A DNA stretch of 64,000 nucleotides from Pseudanabaena frigida (GTDB lineage Bacteria; Cyanobacteriota; Cyanobacteriia; Pseudanabaenales; Pseudanabaenaceae). The notes beneath the pieces are model-generated. The model worked only from the letters and a program-made list of their open reading frames with translations, was not told the DNA's origin and ran no database searches. The position numbers were made by a program, and so were the translations under genes. The stretch is from contig QBML01000012.1 of assembly GCA_003242085.1 (NCBI GenBank), positions 1 through 64,000 of the forward strand, in the 5' to 3' direction. Positions 28,053 to 36,809 of this stretch are shown piece by piece. How positions within the stretch are numbered: position 1 is the stretch's first letter; each line of letters begins with the position of its first letter.

Positions 28053-28091
28053 AGAAAGTGAGAACGGCGTAAAGCGCCCTTCTCACTTTCT
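28053..28091. repeat. Near-perfect hairpin
   Basis: Arms AGAAAGTGAGAACGGCG and CGCCCTTCTCACTTTCT pair with one mismatch; loop TAAAG. It is the second hairpin after the SIMPL gene. Confidence 0.75.
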
Positions 28092-28181
28092 GACTTTTAA
28101 GCTAAAAAACTCTTGTTTTTTAGTGGATAATCAATGAATATTTTGCAGAAATCCACATAATCAAGTTAATTATTGAACTTT

Positions 28182-28487
28182 ATGCTGACAAATATACCTG
28201 TAGTACTTAGCGATTTTGGCGCATATTTGAAGGCTAGCGGTAGAAAGTTTCAGTGGATTGCCCCTAAAAAAGATACTAAATTTCGGGCGATCGCTTGGTC
28301 AAGCGGCACAATGTTGCTTTTGCGCGTACTGCTACCTAATCGTAAATATGCAGTGGCGAGAATATATTGTGCGAATCAAGAAATTTTGAACAAAACTAAC
28401 CAGCATTTAATAAATGGAGAACGACTATCGGTAAAAATCGGCTTTCAGCTAACGCGATCGATATGGTGCGCGATTCCTCAAGTTTAA
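28182..28487 (+). CDS. Short hypothetical protein
   Basis: About 101 residues from ATG 28182 (TTG 28173 also possible). No family is recognised: N-terminus MLTNIPVVLSDFGAYLKASG, a basic middle part, and an end rich in hydrophobic residues. It lies between two hairpin repeats and may be a chance frame; it contains one HIP1-type site in frame. Confidence 0.35.
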   Translation: MLTNIPVVLSDFGAYLKASGRKFQWIAPKKDTKFRAIAWSSGTMLLLRVLLPNRKYAVARIYCANQEILNKTNQHLINGERLSVKIGFQLTRSIWCAIPQV

Positions 28488-28540
28488 AAAGGTTGGCAAT
28501 CCATTTAAATTTTGAGAACTCAACTATAGTAATTCAAGAG

Positions 28541-28639
28541 ATATCTAGGACAAATAAAAACCCAAATAAATAGAGGCGGCGCTTTGCACCGCCTCTATTT
28601 ATTTAGGTTTTATGTCCTAAGCAAAACTCGTACTGCTAT
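28541..28639 (+). mobile_element. 99-bp MITE-like element, copy 2
   Basis: Same architecture and length as the 19.6-kb copy: ATATCTAGGACAAAT at the left, TGTCCTAAGCAAAACT...GCTAT at the right. The central stem has a few unpaired positions (GCGCTTTGCACC), so this copy is more decayed. It lies 74 bases upstream of the ATG chosen for the PAS-GGDEF-EAL gene. Confidence 0.85.
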
Positions 28640-28712
28640 ATAACCAGTCAATTTGGCAGTAGATATACAATTAAGAGGGCTACCAACTACTAGAATTCGC
28701 GATGTAGAGGTT

Positions 28713-31679
28713 ATGCAAGAGACTCATCCTATGTTGCCTAAGCAAATATCTCTCGAAAATTGGGGAAATACACCAGAAAGTGTTAAACAACTGGTGAATT
28801 CATTACTAGCAAATGTTGCATTATTAGAGAGCGAAAGTCATCTAGTTCAGTTTTTGGACGCTAATCCTTTGGGAATTGCCGTCCACGACGCTACAGGGAA
28901 ATTAATTTATATCAATCATATTGGGCGGGATTTGCTAGGCACCGATCGCAACTCAGATGCGGAGACCGATCGACTTTCTGAATCATTCCAAGTTTATCGT
29001 GCTAAAAGCCAATCTCCTTATCCGATTGATGAGCTGCCAAGTACTCGCGCTCTCGCTGGAGAAATCGTCAAAGTTGACGATCTAGAAATTCATCGTCCCG
29101 ATCGCGTGGTTCCCTTTGAGGTTTCGGCTACACCGATTTTTGATGATCGTGGACAAGTGATTTATGCGATCGTCGTATTTCAAGATATTAGCGATCGCCT
29201 ACTTGCCAAAGCGGCTCTAGAGAAAAGCGAACAAAGATTTCGTAAGTTGTTTGAGTCCACTCCAATGATCTCAGTTCAGGGATACAACCGCGATCGGCAG
29301 GTAATTTACTGGAACGAAGCTAGTGAGAAGCTTTATGGCTATAGCAAAACAGAAGCCATCGGACAACAATTGGAAGATCTGATTATTCCTCCAGAAATGC
29401 GACAAGGCGTGATCGAGGCAATACAAACTTGGATCACACAGGGAGAGCAAATTCCCGCCTCGGAATTGAGTTTAATGCGCAAAGATGGCTCTAGGGTTGC
29501 AGTCTATTCTAGCCACATCATGCTGATCACTCCTGAAGGTGAGCATGAAATATATTGTGTGGATATTGACCTGAGCGAGCAGCAAACCGCACTACGCGAT
29601 CGAGAACGAGCAGAAGAAGAGTTACGTCGAGCTGTTGCGAAAAATCAAGCCTTGATCGATACGATCCCCGATCTAATTTTACGTGTAAATCGAGATGGTT
29701 ATTATATTGATGCGATTCCTTCGGACGAAATTGAGGCTGCTTATCCGCTCGATCTAGTAATCGGCAAATGTATCTTGGATGTTCTTCCCCCAGAGCGCGC
29801 ACAAGAAAGAATGTATTACCTAGAACGTGCTTTTCAAACTGGGGAAACTCAATTTCACGAGTACCAAATTCAGATTAATGGAAGATGGCAGTATGAAGAG
29901 GCTAGGATTGTTGTTAGTGGTAACAATGAAGCTACCATCCTAATTCGCGATATTACTGACCGAAAGCAAGCAGAAATATCTTTGCGAGAGAGTGAAGCCC
30001 GCTATCGACTATTAGCTGAGAATATTAACGATCTTGTTTGTCTTCATGACTACGATGGTAAATATCTCTATGTAAGTCCTTCCTGTGAAACACTTCTAGG
30101 CTATCGGGATGATGAAATGTTGGGACAGTCTCCTTATGATTTTTTCCATCCAGACGATCGCGATCGCATTCGACAGGAAGCTCATATGTCTGCGATCGAG
30201 GGGAAAGCTAATCCGATTACTTATCGGATGCGCCAGAAGTCTGGTAAATATATTTGGTTTGAGACTCTGACCAATCCGATTTTGGATGCTATGGGGCAGG
30301 TTATCCAACTGCAAACAACTTCCCGCGATGTAACTGAACGAATCCAAGCTCAAAATCAGTTGGAATACGATGCTTTTCACGACTCGCTAACAGGATTGCC
30401 AAATCGCCATCTATTAATGGAGCGATTAGAGCTCTCTATACACCGAGCCAAACGCATCGATAGCTATCATTTTGCAGTTTTATTTTTAGATCTAGATCGT
30501 TTTAAAGTCATCAATGATAGCTTAGGACATCTAGTAGGAGACAAGTTACTCATTGCTATTGCCCAAAAACTACAAACTATTCTGCGAGAGATCGATCTTG
30601 TAGCTCGATTTGGTGGTGACGAGTTTGTGATCCTGCTCGATGAGATCGAGGATATTCAGGAAGCTATTCACGTTACAGAAAGGATTTTCAGCAAGTTAAA
30701 GCTCCCTCTGACTATTGAAGGACGCGAAGTATACACGACCGCTAGTGTTGGCATCGTTTTAGGTACGCAAGACTACATACAAGCCTCTCACCTCTTGCGA
30801 GATGCTGATATTGCGATGTATCGAGCCAAAAATAGCGGCAAAGCAAGGTATGAAATTTTTGATGCGGAAATGCACAGGCAAGCACTAATTCGGATGCATT
30901 TAGAAAACGATCTGCGACGTGCGATCGATTGCCATGAATTTGTGATGTACTATCAGCCGATTGTTTCTCTGGACAATGGCTATCTGATTGGATTTGAAGC
31001 CCTGATCCGTTGGCAAGATCCGTATCAAGGCTTCAAATATCCCAATGACTTTGTCCCTATAGCTGAAGAGATTGGACTCATCTCCCAATTAAGCCATTGG
31101 GCACTACAGAAAGCTTGTCATCAATTAGCAACTTGGCAAACCACTTTCCCTAATCTACATTCCCTCAAAATATGCGTAAATCTCTCAGCGCAAGATTTAC
31201 AAAGATCGGCGCTAATCGAGGAAGTCGATCGCATCCTTGCCCAAACAAATTTGCATGGTCGATGTCTGACTCTAGAAATTACTGAAAGTATGCTGATTGA
31301 TGATGTTGAATCTACGATTAAACTGCTTAGCCAGTTAAAAACTCGTGGAATTCAAATTAGCATTGACGATTTTGGCACTGGCTATTCATCCTTAAACTAT
31401 CTCCACCGTTTACCTTTAGACAACCTCAAAGTCGATCGCTCGTTTGTCAGTCAAATGCAAGATGGCAAAAAAAACCATCAGATTGTCGAAACGATCTCGA
31501 CCCTAAGCAACCAATTAGAACTTAATGCGATCGCTGAAGGAATAGAAACACCGCAACAATTACACCGATTGCAAAATCTTGGCTATAAGTTTGGACAGGG
31601 ATATCTCTTCTCGAAACCCATTAGCCAAGAGGCAGTAGAAGCACTTCTAGCAAGTAATAATTTGTATCTATTCCCCTAA
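28713..31679 (+). CDS. PAS-GGDEF-EAL protein (cyclic-di-GMP turnover)
   Basis: About 988 residues, no membrane segment. Four PAS-type sensor domains precede the catalytic part: about 30-180, 190-300, 310-430 and 430-555. The GGDEF domain has an intact GGDEF at 634-638 and an REID inhibitory (I-site) motif five residues before it. The EAL domain has EALIRW (762-767), EITES, IDDFGTGYSSL, KVDRSFV and AEGIET, all needed for phosphodiesterase activity. Both activities are therefore possible. ATG 28713 is used; an in-frame TTG at 28653 adds 20 residues but neither start has a clear ribosome-binding site. It follows MITE copy 2, whose hairpin may affect its transcription. Confidence 0.92.
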   Translation: MQETHPMLPKQISLENWGNTPESVKQLVNSLLANVALLESESHLVQFLDANPLGIAVHDATGKLIYINHIGRDLLGTDRNSDAETDRLSESFQVYRAKSQSPYPIDELPSTRALAGEIVKVDDLEIHRPDRVVPFEVSATPIFDDRGQVIYAIVVFQDISDRLLAKAALEKSEQRFRKLFESTPMISVQGYNRDRQVIYWNEASEKLYGYSKTEAIGQQLEDLIIPPEMRQGVIEAIQTWITQGEQIPASELSLMRKDGSRVAVYSSHIMLITPEGEHEIYCVDIDLSEQQTALRDRERAEEELRRAVAKNQALIDTIPDLILRVNRDGYYIDAIPSDEIEAAYPLDLVIGKCILDVLPPERAQERMYYLERAFQTGETQFHEYQIQINGRWQYEEARIVVSGNNEATILIRDITDRKQAEISLRESEARYRLLAENINDLVCLHDYDGKYLYVSPSCETLLGYRDDEMLGQSPYDFFHPDDRDRIRQEAHMSAIEGKANPITYRMRQKSGKYIWFETLTNPILDAMGQVIQLQTTSRDVTERIQAQNQLEYDAFHDSLTGLPNRHLLMERLELSIHRAKRIDSYHFAVLFLDLDRFKVINDSLGHLVGDKLLIAIAQKLQTILREIDLVARFGGDEFVILLDEIEDIQEAIHVTERIFSKLKLPLTIEGREVYTTASVGIVLGTQDYIQASHLLRDADIAMYRAKNSGKARYEIFDAEMHRQALIRMHLENDLRRAIDCHEFVMYYQPIVSLDNGYLIGFEALIRWQDPYQGFKYPNDFVPIAEEIGLISQLSHWALQKACHQLATWQTTFPNLHSLKICVNLSAQDLQRSALIEEVDRILAQTNLHGRCLTLEITESMLIDDVESTIKLLSQLKTRGIQISIDDFGTGYSSLNYLHRLPLDNLKVDRSFVSQMQDGKKNHQIVETISTLSNQLELNAIAEGIETPQQLHRLQNLGYKFGQGYLFSKPISQEAVEALLASNNLYLFP

Positions 31680-31724
31680 ATCTAGACCTTACCTAATTTA
31701 TCAACTATCAATACAAGGTAGCTT

Positions 31725-31763
31725 ATAAAGGAAGACGGCGCGAAGCGCGCCGCCTTCCTTTAT
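31725..31763 (+). terminator. Hairpin after the PAS-GGDEF-EAL gene, part of a decayed MITE
   Basis: ATAAAGGAAGACGGCGCG / CGCGCCGCCTTCCTTTAT with one mismatch, apex AAG. It is followed by GGGTTTTAATTTATCCTAACTAT (to about 31789), the right end of the 99-bp element in altered form. Confidence 0.7.
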
Positions 31764-31793
31764 CTGGGTTTTAATTTATCCTAACTATCGCTT

Positions 31794-31844
31794 GCAAATA
31801 AATATTAGAAGCCTTGCAAAGCAAGGCTTCTAATATTTATTTGC
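31794..31844. repeat. Perfect 24-bp-arm hairpin, AAA loop
   Basis: Arms GCAAATAAATATTAGAAGCC(TTGC) and complement around AAA with no mismatch. Confidence 0.85.
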
Positions 31845-31918
31845 TTTTGGCTAGAGCGCAAAGCGCTATACACTAAAAGTAAGCAATAAATTGCGGCATC
31901 ATTCGTCAACATCGGTAT

Positions 31919-32704
31919 ATGAGAAAGCTACTAAAGGGTTTACACAAGTTTCAGTCGTCCTATTTCCCTGCCAATCAAGAAATTTTTGAACAACTCGCTG
32001 AAGGACAAAAACCGCGAGTATTGTTTATCACTTGCTCCGATTCGCGGATTGTGCCGCATCTCATTACTCAGTCAGGTGTTGGCGAACTATTTGTAATTCG
32101 TAATGCAGGAAATTTAGTGCCGCCCTTTGGTGCTGCCAATGGTGGTGAAGGCGCTGCGATCGAATATGCGATCCATGTTCTTGGTATTGAGCAAGTAATT
32201 ATTTGCGGACATTCTAACTGTGGGGCGATGAAAGGCTTGCTCAAGCTAGAAAAGCTGAGAACCGAGATGCCATTGGTCTATGAATGGCTACAACATGCCG
32301 AGTCAACGCGCCGCTTGATTCAAGAAAATTATGCTGACATTAAAGGCGAAGAACTGATGACGATTACGATGGCGGAGAATGTCGTCACCCAAATTGAAAA
32401 CTTGAAAACCTATCCCGTGATTCGATCTAAATTGCATCAAAACAAGATGTCTATTTATGGTTGGATTTTTGACATTGAGTCGGGTGAAGTACTCGCCTAT
32501 AATCCTGAGACTGATGAGTTTGAAGTTCCCCAAACTTTGTTAGCCAGTACGCCCACTGAACATTTTGTCCATACTGATGCCCCACCAATTCCATCTGCAT
32601 ATCAGAATGGATCGCAACAGGTCAAACCCAAAAATGCTGGTGATTTGCCATCATGGATGTCCCCCGAACAAGCCGATCGCATCTATCGCGGTTCCACAAG
32701 ATAA
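31919..32704 (+). CDS. ccaA: Beta-carbonic anhydrase, CcaA type (carboxysomal)
   Basis: Interconverts CO2 and bicarbonate, supplying CO2 to Rubisco inside beta-carboxysomes. 261 residues. Zinc ligands Cys39 (with Asp41/Arg43 in CSDSR), His98 and Cys101 (HSNCGAMKG) are present. The C-terminus ends SPEQADRIYRGSTR, matching the CcaA-specific tail known to be needed for carboxysome targeting in Synechocystis; a simple housekeeping beta-CA lacks this. A good match over the whole length. It is monocistronic, ending at a hairpin shared with the convergent arsR-type gene. Confidence 0.93.
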   Translation: MRKLLKGLHKFQSSYFPANQEIFEQLAEGQKPRVLFITCSDSRIVPHLITQSGVGELFVIRNAGNLVPPFGAANGGEGAAIEYAIHVLGIEQVIICGHSNCGAMKGLLKLEKLRTEMPLVYEWLQHAESTRRLIQENYADIKGEELMTITMAENVVTQIENLKTYPVIRSKLHQNKMSIYGWIFDIESGEVLAYNPETDEFEVPQTLLASTPTEHFVHTDAPPIPSAYQNGSQQVKPKNAGDLPSWMSPEQADRIYRGSTR

Positions 32705-32739
32705 ATTAAAGGAAGCGCCTAGCGCTTCCTTTAATTTAT
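32701..32739. terminator. Bidirectional terminator between ccaA and the ArsR gene
   Basis: Perfect 18-base arms ATAAATTAAAGGAAGCGC / GCGCTTCCTTTAATTTAT around CTA. The arms overlap the stop codons of both genes. Confidence 0.85.
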
Positions 32740-33033
32740 ACCATTCAAAATCGCATCCAATAAGTTAGGAAACCGCGCATCCAAATCCTCGCGCCGCAAA
32801 GAATTATGATGTTGAGTTCCCTCTAAGCGCGTATACATGATTCCAGTATCGCGCAAAACTTTGAAATGATGAGACTGAGTAGATTTGCTCATTTCCAAAC
32901 AAAATTCTCCACAGGTAATCTCATCCCTAGTCGCTAACATTTTGACAATTTGTAAGCGCGTCGGATCGCTGAGTCCATAGAGTACTCCTGTTAAAGAAAT
33001 ATTTTCGCGATCGGGATGTTGGTATTGACGCAT
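32731..33033 (-). CDS. ArsR-family winged-helix regulator
   Basis: 100 residues. The HTH region SDPTRLQIVKMLATRDEITCGEFCLEMSKSTQSHHFKVLRDTG carries the usual recognition part STQSHHFKVL. Two cysteines, in TCGEFC, lie where metal- or redox-sensing ArsR proteins often place their sensing residues. Divergent from an ene-reductase gene with two palindromes between, so I infer it represses one or both; the inducer may be an electrophile or thiol-reactive compound. Small, complete protein. Confidence 0.88.
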   Translation of the reverse strand: MRQYQHPDRENISLTGVLYGLSDPTRLQIVKMLATRDEITCGEFCLEMSKSTQSHHFKVLRDTGIMYTRLEGTQHHNSLRREDLDARFPNLLDAILNGIN

Positions 33034-33051
33034 TACAAACTGCTGTAAACA

Positions 33052-33097
33052 AATTCATACAAGATTTATCTCAAAAGATATAAATCTTGTATGAATT
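33052..33097. promoter_or_regulatory. Palindromic candidate operator 1
   Basis: Perfect 17-base arms AATTCATACAAGATTTA / TAAATCTTGTATGAATT separated by 12 bases. It begins 18 bases upstream of the ArsR start, in the divergent gap. Confidence 0.6.
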
Positions 33098-33108
33098 ATC
33101 CCATGTTA

Positions 33109-33138
33109 TTGCATATATTTCTATAGTTCGCATATAAT
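33109..33138 (+). promoter_or_regulatory. Promoter of the ene-reductase gene
   Basis: TTGCAT and TATAAT with an 18-base spacer; the -10 box lies inside the second palindrome. Confidence 0.6.
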
Positions 33139-33152
33139 CGAACTATAGAAAT
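33117..33152. promoter_or_regulatory. Palindromic candidate operator 2
   Basis: Perfect 14-base arms ATTTCTATAGTTCG / CGAACTATAGAAAT with 8 bases between; it covers the -10 box, the typical placing of a repressor site. Confidence 0.65.
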
Positions 33153-33182
33153 TTCAATTGTCTTACTCAGTACATAACTCCC

Positions 33183-34274
33183 ATGAGCGCACCTCTTCTC
33201 TCTCCAGTTAAACTCGGTCGCTACACATTGCCAAATCGAATTGTGATGGCTCCTCTAACTCGCAATCGGACGGTTACGGATAATATTCCCAATGCTCTAA
33301 TGGCATTACATTACGAACAAAGGGCTTCGGCTGGATTAATCGTATCTGAGGCAACACAGGTTTCTCCACAAGGCTTAGGATATCCCAACACACCTGGCAT
33401 TCATTCGCCAGAACAAATCGAAGGCTGGAAACTAATAACTAATGCAGTTCATGCTAAGGGCGGCAAAATCTTTTTGCAACTCTGGCATGTGGGCAGAATT
33501 TCGCATCCAGATTTACAACCCAATGGCGATTTGCCAGTTGCACCTTCAGCGATCGCCCCAGAAGGTGAAGTCGCTACCTACACAGGCATGAAACCCTATG
33601 TCACACCGCGTGCTTTAGAATTGGAAGAGATTCCCCAAATTATCGAACAATATCGTATCGGCGCGAAAAATGCACTGGAAGCAGGATTTGACGGTGTGGA
33701 AATTCACAGCGCTAATGGATATCTATTAGATCAATTTTTACAAGATAATTCTAATCATCGTACCGATATTTATGGCGGCTCAGTAGAGAATAGAGCACGT
33801 CTATTATTGGAAGTAACGGAAGCAGTGGTTAGTGTCTGGGGTAGCGATCGCGTTGGCGTGAGACTATCTCCGAGTGGCATTTTTAATAGCATGTATGATT
33901 CTAATCGTGCCGTAACATTTGGCTACGCAGTCAAAGAATTGAATCGCTTTAATCTAGCGTATCTACATTTAGTCGCACCCAGAGTTGAAGGATTTGGCTC
34001 CCCTGAAGATCAACCCGATCTCGGTGCAGATTTTTTCCGTCCTATCTTTAATGGAACGATTATTACCGCAGGTGGTTATACTTTTGAGACTGGAAATGCA
34101 GCGATCGCTTCAGGCAATGCAGATCTAGTTGCCTTCGGTCGCCTTTACATCGCCAATCCCGATCTAGTAGAGCGTTTTGCAGTAGGAGCTTCTTTGAATA
34201 AGCCCGATCGCAACACTTTCTATGGCGGAGATGAGAAGGGTTATACCGATTATCCGACTTTACAAGCCTCCTAA
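33183..34274 (+). CDS. Old yellow enzyme-type ene-reductase
   Basis: FMN-dependent NAD(P)H oxidoreductase that reduces activated C=C bonds of electrophiles (NemA/OYE family). 363 residues. Motifs: NRIVMAPLTRNR, KIFLQLWHVGRISHP, FDGVEIHSANGYLLDQFLQD (His/Asn substrate-binding pair), GVRLSPSG and AFGRLYIANPDLVERF. Full length with all parts. It is divergent from the ArsR-type gene. Likely role: detoxification of electrophilic or oxidised compounds, induced through the ArsR protein (inferred). Confidence 0.94.
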   Translation: MSAPLLSPVKLGRYTLPNRIVMAPLTRNRTVTDNIPNALMALHYEQRASAGLIVSEATQVSPQGLGYPNTPGIHSPEQIEGWKLITNAVHAKGGKIFLQLWHVGRISHPDLQPNGDLPVAPSAIAPEGEVATYTGMKPYVTPRALELEEIPQIIEQYRIGAKNALEAGFDGVEIHSANGYLLDQFLQDNSNHRTDIYGGSVENRARLLLEVTEAVVSVWGSDRVGVRLSPSGIFNSMYDSNRAVTFGYAVKELNRFNLAYLHLVAPRVEGFGSPEDQPDLGADFFRPIFNGTIITAGGYTFETGNAAIASGNADLVAFGRLYIANPDLVERFAVGASLNKPDRNTFYGGDEKGYTDYPTLQAS

Positions 34275-34284
34275 TCTTCAAGTG

Positions 34285-34323
34285 AAACCGAAGAGATGTC
34301 ACAACCTGCCATCTCTTCGGTTT
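34285..34323 (+). terminator. Terminator after the ene-reductase gene
   Basis: 14-base perfect arms AAACCGAAGAGATG / CATCTCTTCGGTTT with an 11-base loop. Confidence 0.75.
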
Positions 34324-34362
34324 GGATCTTAGTTTCTACTCCCTTCACACCTGAAAATAGAT

Positions 34363-34461
34363 ATAGCAATGCAAGTTTTGCTTAGGATATAAAACCCAAA
34401 AGACGAGTGGCGGCGCGAAGCGCCGCCACTCGTCTTTTGGGTTTTGATTTGTCCTAGCTAT
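34363..34461 (-). mobile_element. 99-bp MITE-like element, copy 3
   Basis: Reverse orientation of the same element (ATAGC...TTTTGCTTAGGATATAAAAC at the left, TTTGTCCTAGCTAT at the right). Its central stem sequence (AAGACGAGTGGCGGCGC) differs from copies 1 and 2, yet the arms still pair perfectly around GAA. The stop codon of the pentapeptide gene lies inside its right end. Confidence 0.85.
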
Positions 34462-35675
34462 CCCTTCCATTCTGCGATCAGCCATTTTTGGATAATTTCC
34501 TGTGAAACACTGACAAAAGTATTCTCAGCTAATAACTTAGTTAAGTCCTGATTATCTGGCTTACCGATCGCTTCAAGCAATCGTAATTTAAAAGCAGGAT
34601 CGAAGTTCGCTTGATAACTAATTTCTAATTTTAAAAGCGTTAAGCGATCGCTTTCAGAAGCATCAACATAACGTTGAGAATATTGGTCGATCAAATTATC
34701 GAAAATATGGCTCATTTCTTCGATAATAACGCGCTCTTGAAGAATATCCGATCCTCGATTTTCTAGTTCTATAGCCGCTTTATCCTTACTAACTAATTTC
34801 ACAAAATCGCCTTGAGCAAAAGTTGTATGGGGATTAAATGGGCGGCGATCGCGATATTTGCGGAGAATATAATCGGGAAAACTACGGAGAATATGCTTCA
34901 GATAGATGGATTTACAAATAACCTCATCAAATCTCGTATCAGAATCAATTATCCAGTCCTCAATACAAGCATCCGTGAGATCTGCGGAACTAAAGTTCGC
35001 ATTCAGAGCTTTAACTCGAAATAAATCTGCTCCACAAAGATTTACATTCGTTAGGTTAGCTTTATTTAGATTTGCAGCAAATAGCTTAGCTTTACTTAGA
35101 TTTGCACCACTGAGATTTGCGGCAAAAAGATCGGCAAAATCAAGATTAGCTTCGCTCAAATTTGCTCCACTCAGATTTGCTTCTTGGAGATTAGTTTGCC
35201 GAATTGAAATCAATGAAATAACATTGCCACTGAGAATAGACTGAATATTTTTAGATTTAATAAATTCTGGTACGCCTAGGCTGAGATTAGCTTTGTGCAA
35301 ATCTGCATTACTCAAATTTGCACCAGTAAGGGTTACTTCACAAAGCAGAGCATCAGTTAGAATAGTGTTTTGGAGGGACGCTCCTTGCAGTTCTGCTCCA
35401 CTAAGCGCCGCACTACTCAGATTTGCTCCATTAAAATTTGCTCCAATTAGCTTTGCCCCAAATAAAGTTGCTTCTTTAAGATTAGTGTTACTTAAATTCG
35501 CTCCACTGAGGTTAGCTCCACTAAGGTTAGCTTTACTCAAATTGGCGTTGCTCAAATCTATTTTTTCAAAGCTAGCTCCAGCTGCACTAAATCGTTGACT
35601 TTCTTCTCCATCGCTCTCTAGCCATAGCTTGTGTTTAGCTATGCTTTCTTTTAGGGACGATCTAAAAAGTGCCAT
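34458..35675 (-). CDS. Pentapeptide-repeat protein
   Basis: 405 residues. The first 240 residues contain two blocks of A(N/D)LSxA-type pentapeptide repeats (about 40-130 and 155-235), each forming a right-handed quadrilateral beta-helix. The C-terminal part (about 240-405) is a helical domain, not recognised, rich in charged residues. Function is not known; pentapeptide proteins are abundant in cyanobacteria and some mimic DNA. The stop codon (TAG, 34458-34460) is supplied by the terminal repeat of MITE copy 3, so insertion may have altered the 3' end. Confidence 0.9.
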   Translation of the reverse strand: MALFRSSLKESIAKHKLWLESDGEESQRFSAAGASFEKIDLSNANLSKANLSGANLSGANLSNTNLKEATLFGAKLIGANFNGANLSSAALSGAELQGASLQNTILTDALLCEVTLTGANLSNADLHKANLSLGVPEFIKSKNIQSILSGNVISLISIRQTNLQEANLSGANLSEANLDFADLFAANLSGANLSKAKLFAANLNKANLTNVNLCGADLFRVKALNANFSSADLTDACIEDWIIDSDTRFDEVICKSIYLKHILRSFPDYILRKYRDRRPFNPHTTFAQGDFVKLVSKDKAAIELENRGSDILQERVIIEEMSHIFDNLIDQYSQRYVDASESDRLTLLKLEISYQANFDPAFKLRLLEAIGKPDNQDLTKLLAENTFVSVSQEIIQKWLIAEWKG

Positions 35676-35746
35676 GATAGACCTCTTGTGATGAAATTAA
35701 ACCCAGAGAAGCCTACAGTTTGCGCGATCGCATCTAGTTTTTATGT

Positions 35747-36457
35747 TTACGTAAGATGTCGATAGGCGCTAAAAGGAATTCCCGTGCGTTTTTTAATATC
35801 CATGATGGATTTGAATTCTCCACGTCGTTGCCGCTCTTCAGCGATCGCTGCTGCCACTGTTGGCTCAATCCCTAAGCCTATTAAGTCATCCGCAGTCATT
35901 GAGTTAATCCGTTTCCACGAATAACCCGACTCTTGGCGATAGTCATAGCTAAATACAACCATTGGCTCAATTTTTTGAAGCGTGATATTAGGAATTTCCA
36001 AAATATCGTGTAGTTCTTCAATGCTAGTAAAAATATGCCCCTCAGCTCGCAATGAGTCAATGTCGTTAGCATAGACAATTGGTAAGCCTAAAACGTTGAC
36101 CAAATCGTTTTTAGAGCAGCTATTGATATCGATCTTAGGACGTTTAGCGGCGATCGTTGCAAATAATTGAGGGTCTTCAGGAAGTGGGAGATGTTTAGGA
36201 TAGGTTTTGGTTAAGTATTCACGTTTGAGAGCAAATGCTGTAGCAACTTGAGCAATCCAAACAAGTGTTGTAAAGCTAGCAAGAACTGGGAGAGAAGGCA
36301 AAACGATCGCTGTCGCAACAAATCCTGCCCCAATCCCAATCCAAATATTGGAGCCACACTTTACTCCAGCATAGGCGATCGCGCCACCTCCTAGAACTGG
36401 GAAGAAAGACCACCATACCCATTGCGGTGTTTGGTCAAACCACGAAGGTTGAGACAT
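35747..36457 (-). CDS. Helix-hairpin-helix (ComEA-like) membrane protein
   Basis: 236 residues. N-terminal hydrophobic segments (about 14-75) anchor the protein; two helix-hairpin-helix units follow: KIDINSCSKNDLVNVLGLPI (about 108-127) and 'INSMTADDLIGLGIEPTVAAAI' (about 184-205). The HhH units suggest DNA or protein binding, as in ComEA, but the domain order differs from a plain competence protein. Role unknown. Confidence 0.7.
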   Translation of the reverse strand: MSQPSWFDQTPQWVWWSFFPVLGGGAIAYAGVKCGSNIWIGIGAGFVATAIVLPSLPVLASFTTLVWIAQVATAFALKREYLTKTYPKHLPLPEDPQLFATIAAKRPKIDINSCSKNDLVNVLGLPIVYANDIDSLRAEGHIFTSIEELHDILEIPNITLQKIEPMVVFSYDYRQESGYSWKRINSMTADDLIGLGIEPTVAAAIAEERQRRGEFKSIMDIKKRTGIPFSAYRHLT

Positions 36458-36473
36458 AATCTTAAATATTTTT

Positions 36474-36809
36474 TTAAATATTCTTAAGTAGCTTTTTACG
36501 TTTTTCTTCGTATTCTTCAGCAGTGATTACACCGTCATCATAAAGCCTTTTTAGATCACCCAGAGCTGTGGTCGAGTCTTTAACTGATGCTGTAGCAGTA
36601 TTTGCACCGCCATTAAACTTACGGTTAAATTCTTCCTCAGACATTACTAGCAACATGATGAACTCGATAAAAGCTGCGATTGATGGGATTCCAGTCCAAC
36701 AAAATAATAAATAAAGTACCCCCCAGCCAGTTTGCCCAAGATAAAATTTATGAGCCCCAAATGCCCCAAGAAAGAAGCACCAAAGAATTGTATTAGTTCT
36801 AGTCTTCAT
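36474..36809 (-). CDS. TM2-domain protein with SHOCT tail
   Basis: About 111 residues. TM2 motif 'WCFFLGAFGAHKFYLGQTGWGVLYLLFC' (about 8-37) and a second helix form the two membrane segments; the last 30 residues (LKRLYDDGVITAEEYEEKRKKLL) are a SHOCT oligomerisation helix-turn-helix. The ATG at 36809 is chosen because AGGA lies 7 bases before it; the ATG at 36815 sits directly after that site. Confidence 0.85.
   Translation of the reverse strand: MKTRTNTILWCFFLGAFGAHKFYLGQTGWGVLYLLFCWTGIPSIAAFIEFIMLLVMSEEEFNRKFNGGANTATASVKDSTTALGDLKRLYDDGVITAEEYEEKRKKLLKNI

Noticed and set aside
35293-35598. Plus-strand frame opposite the pentapeptide gene
   Set aside because: The repetitive composition results from reading the pentapeptide repeats backward.
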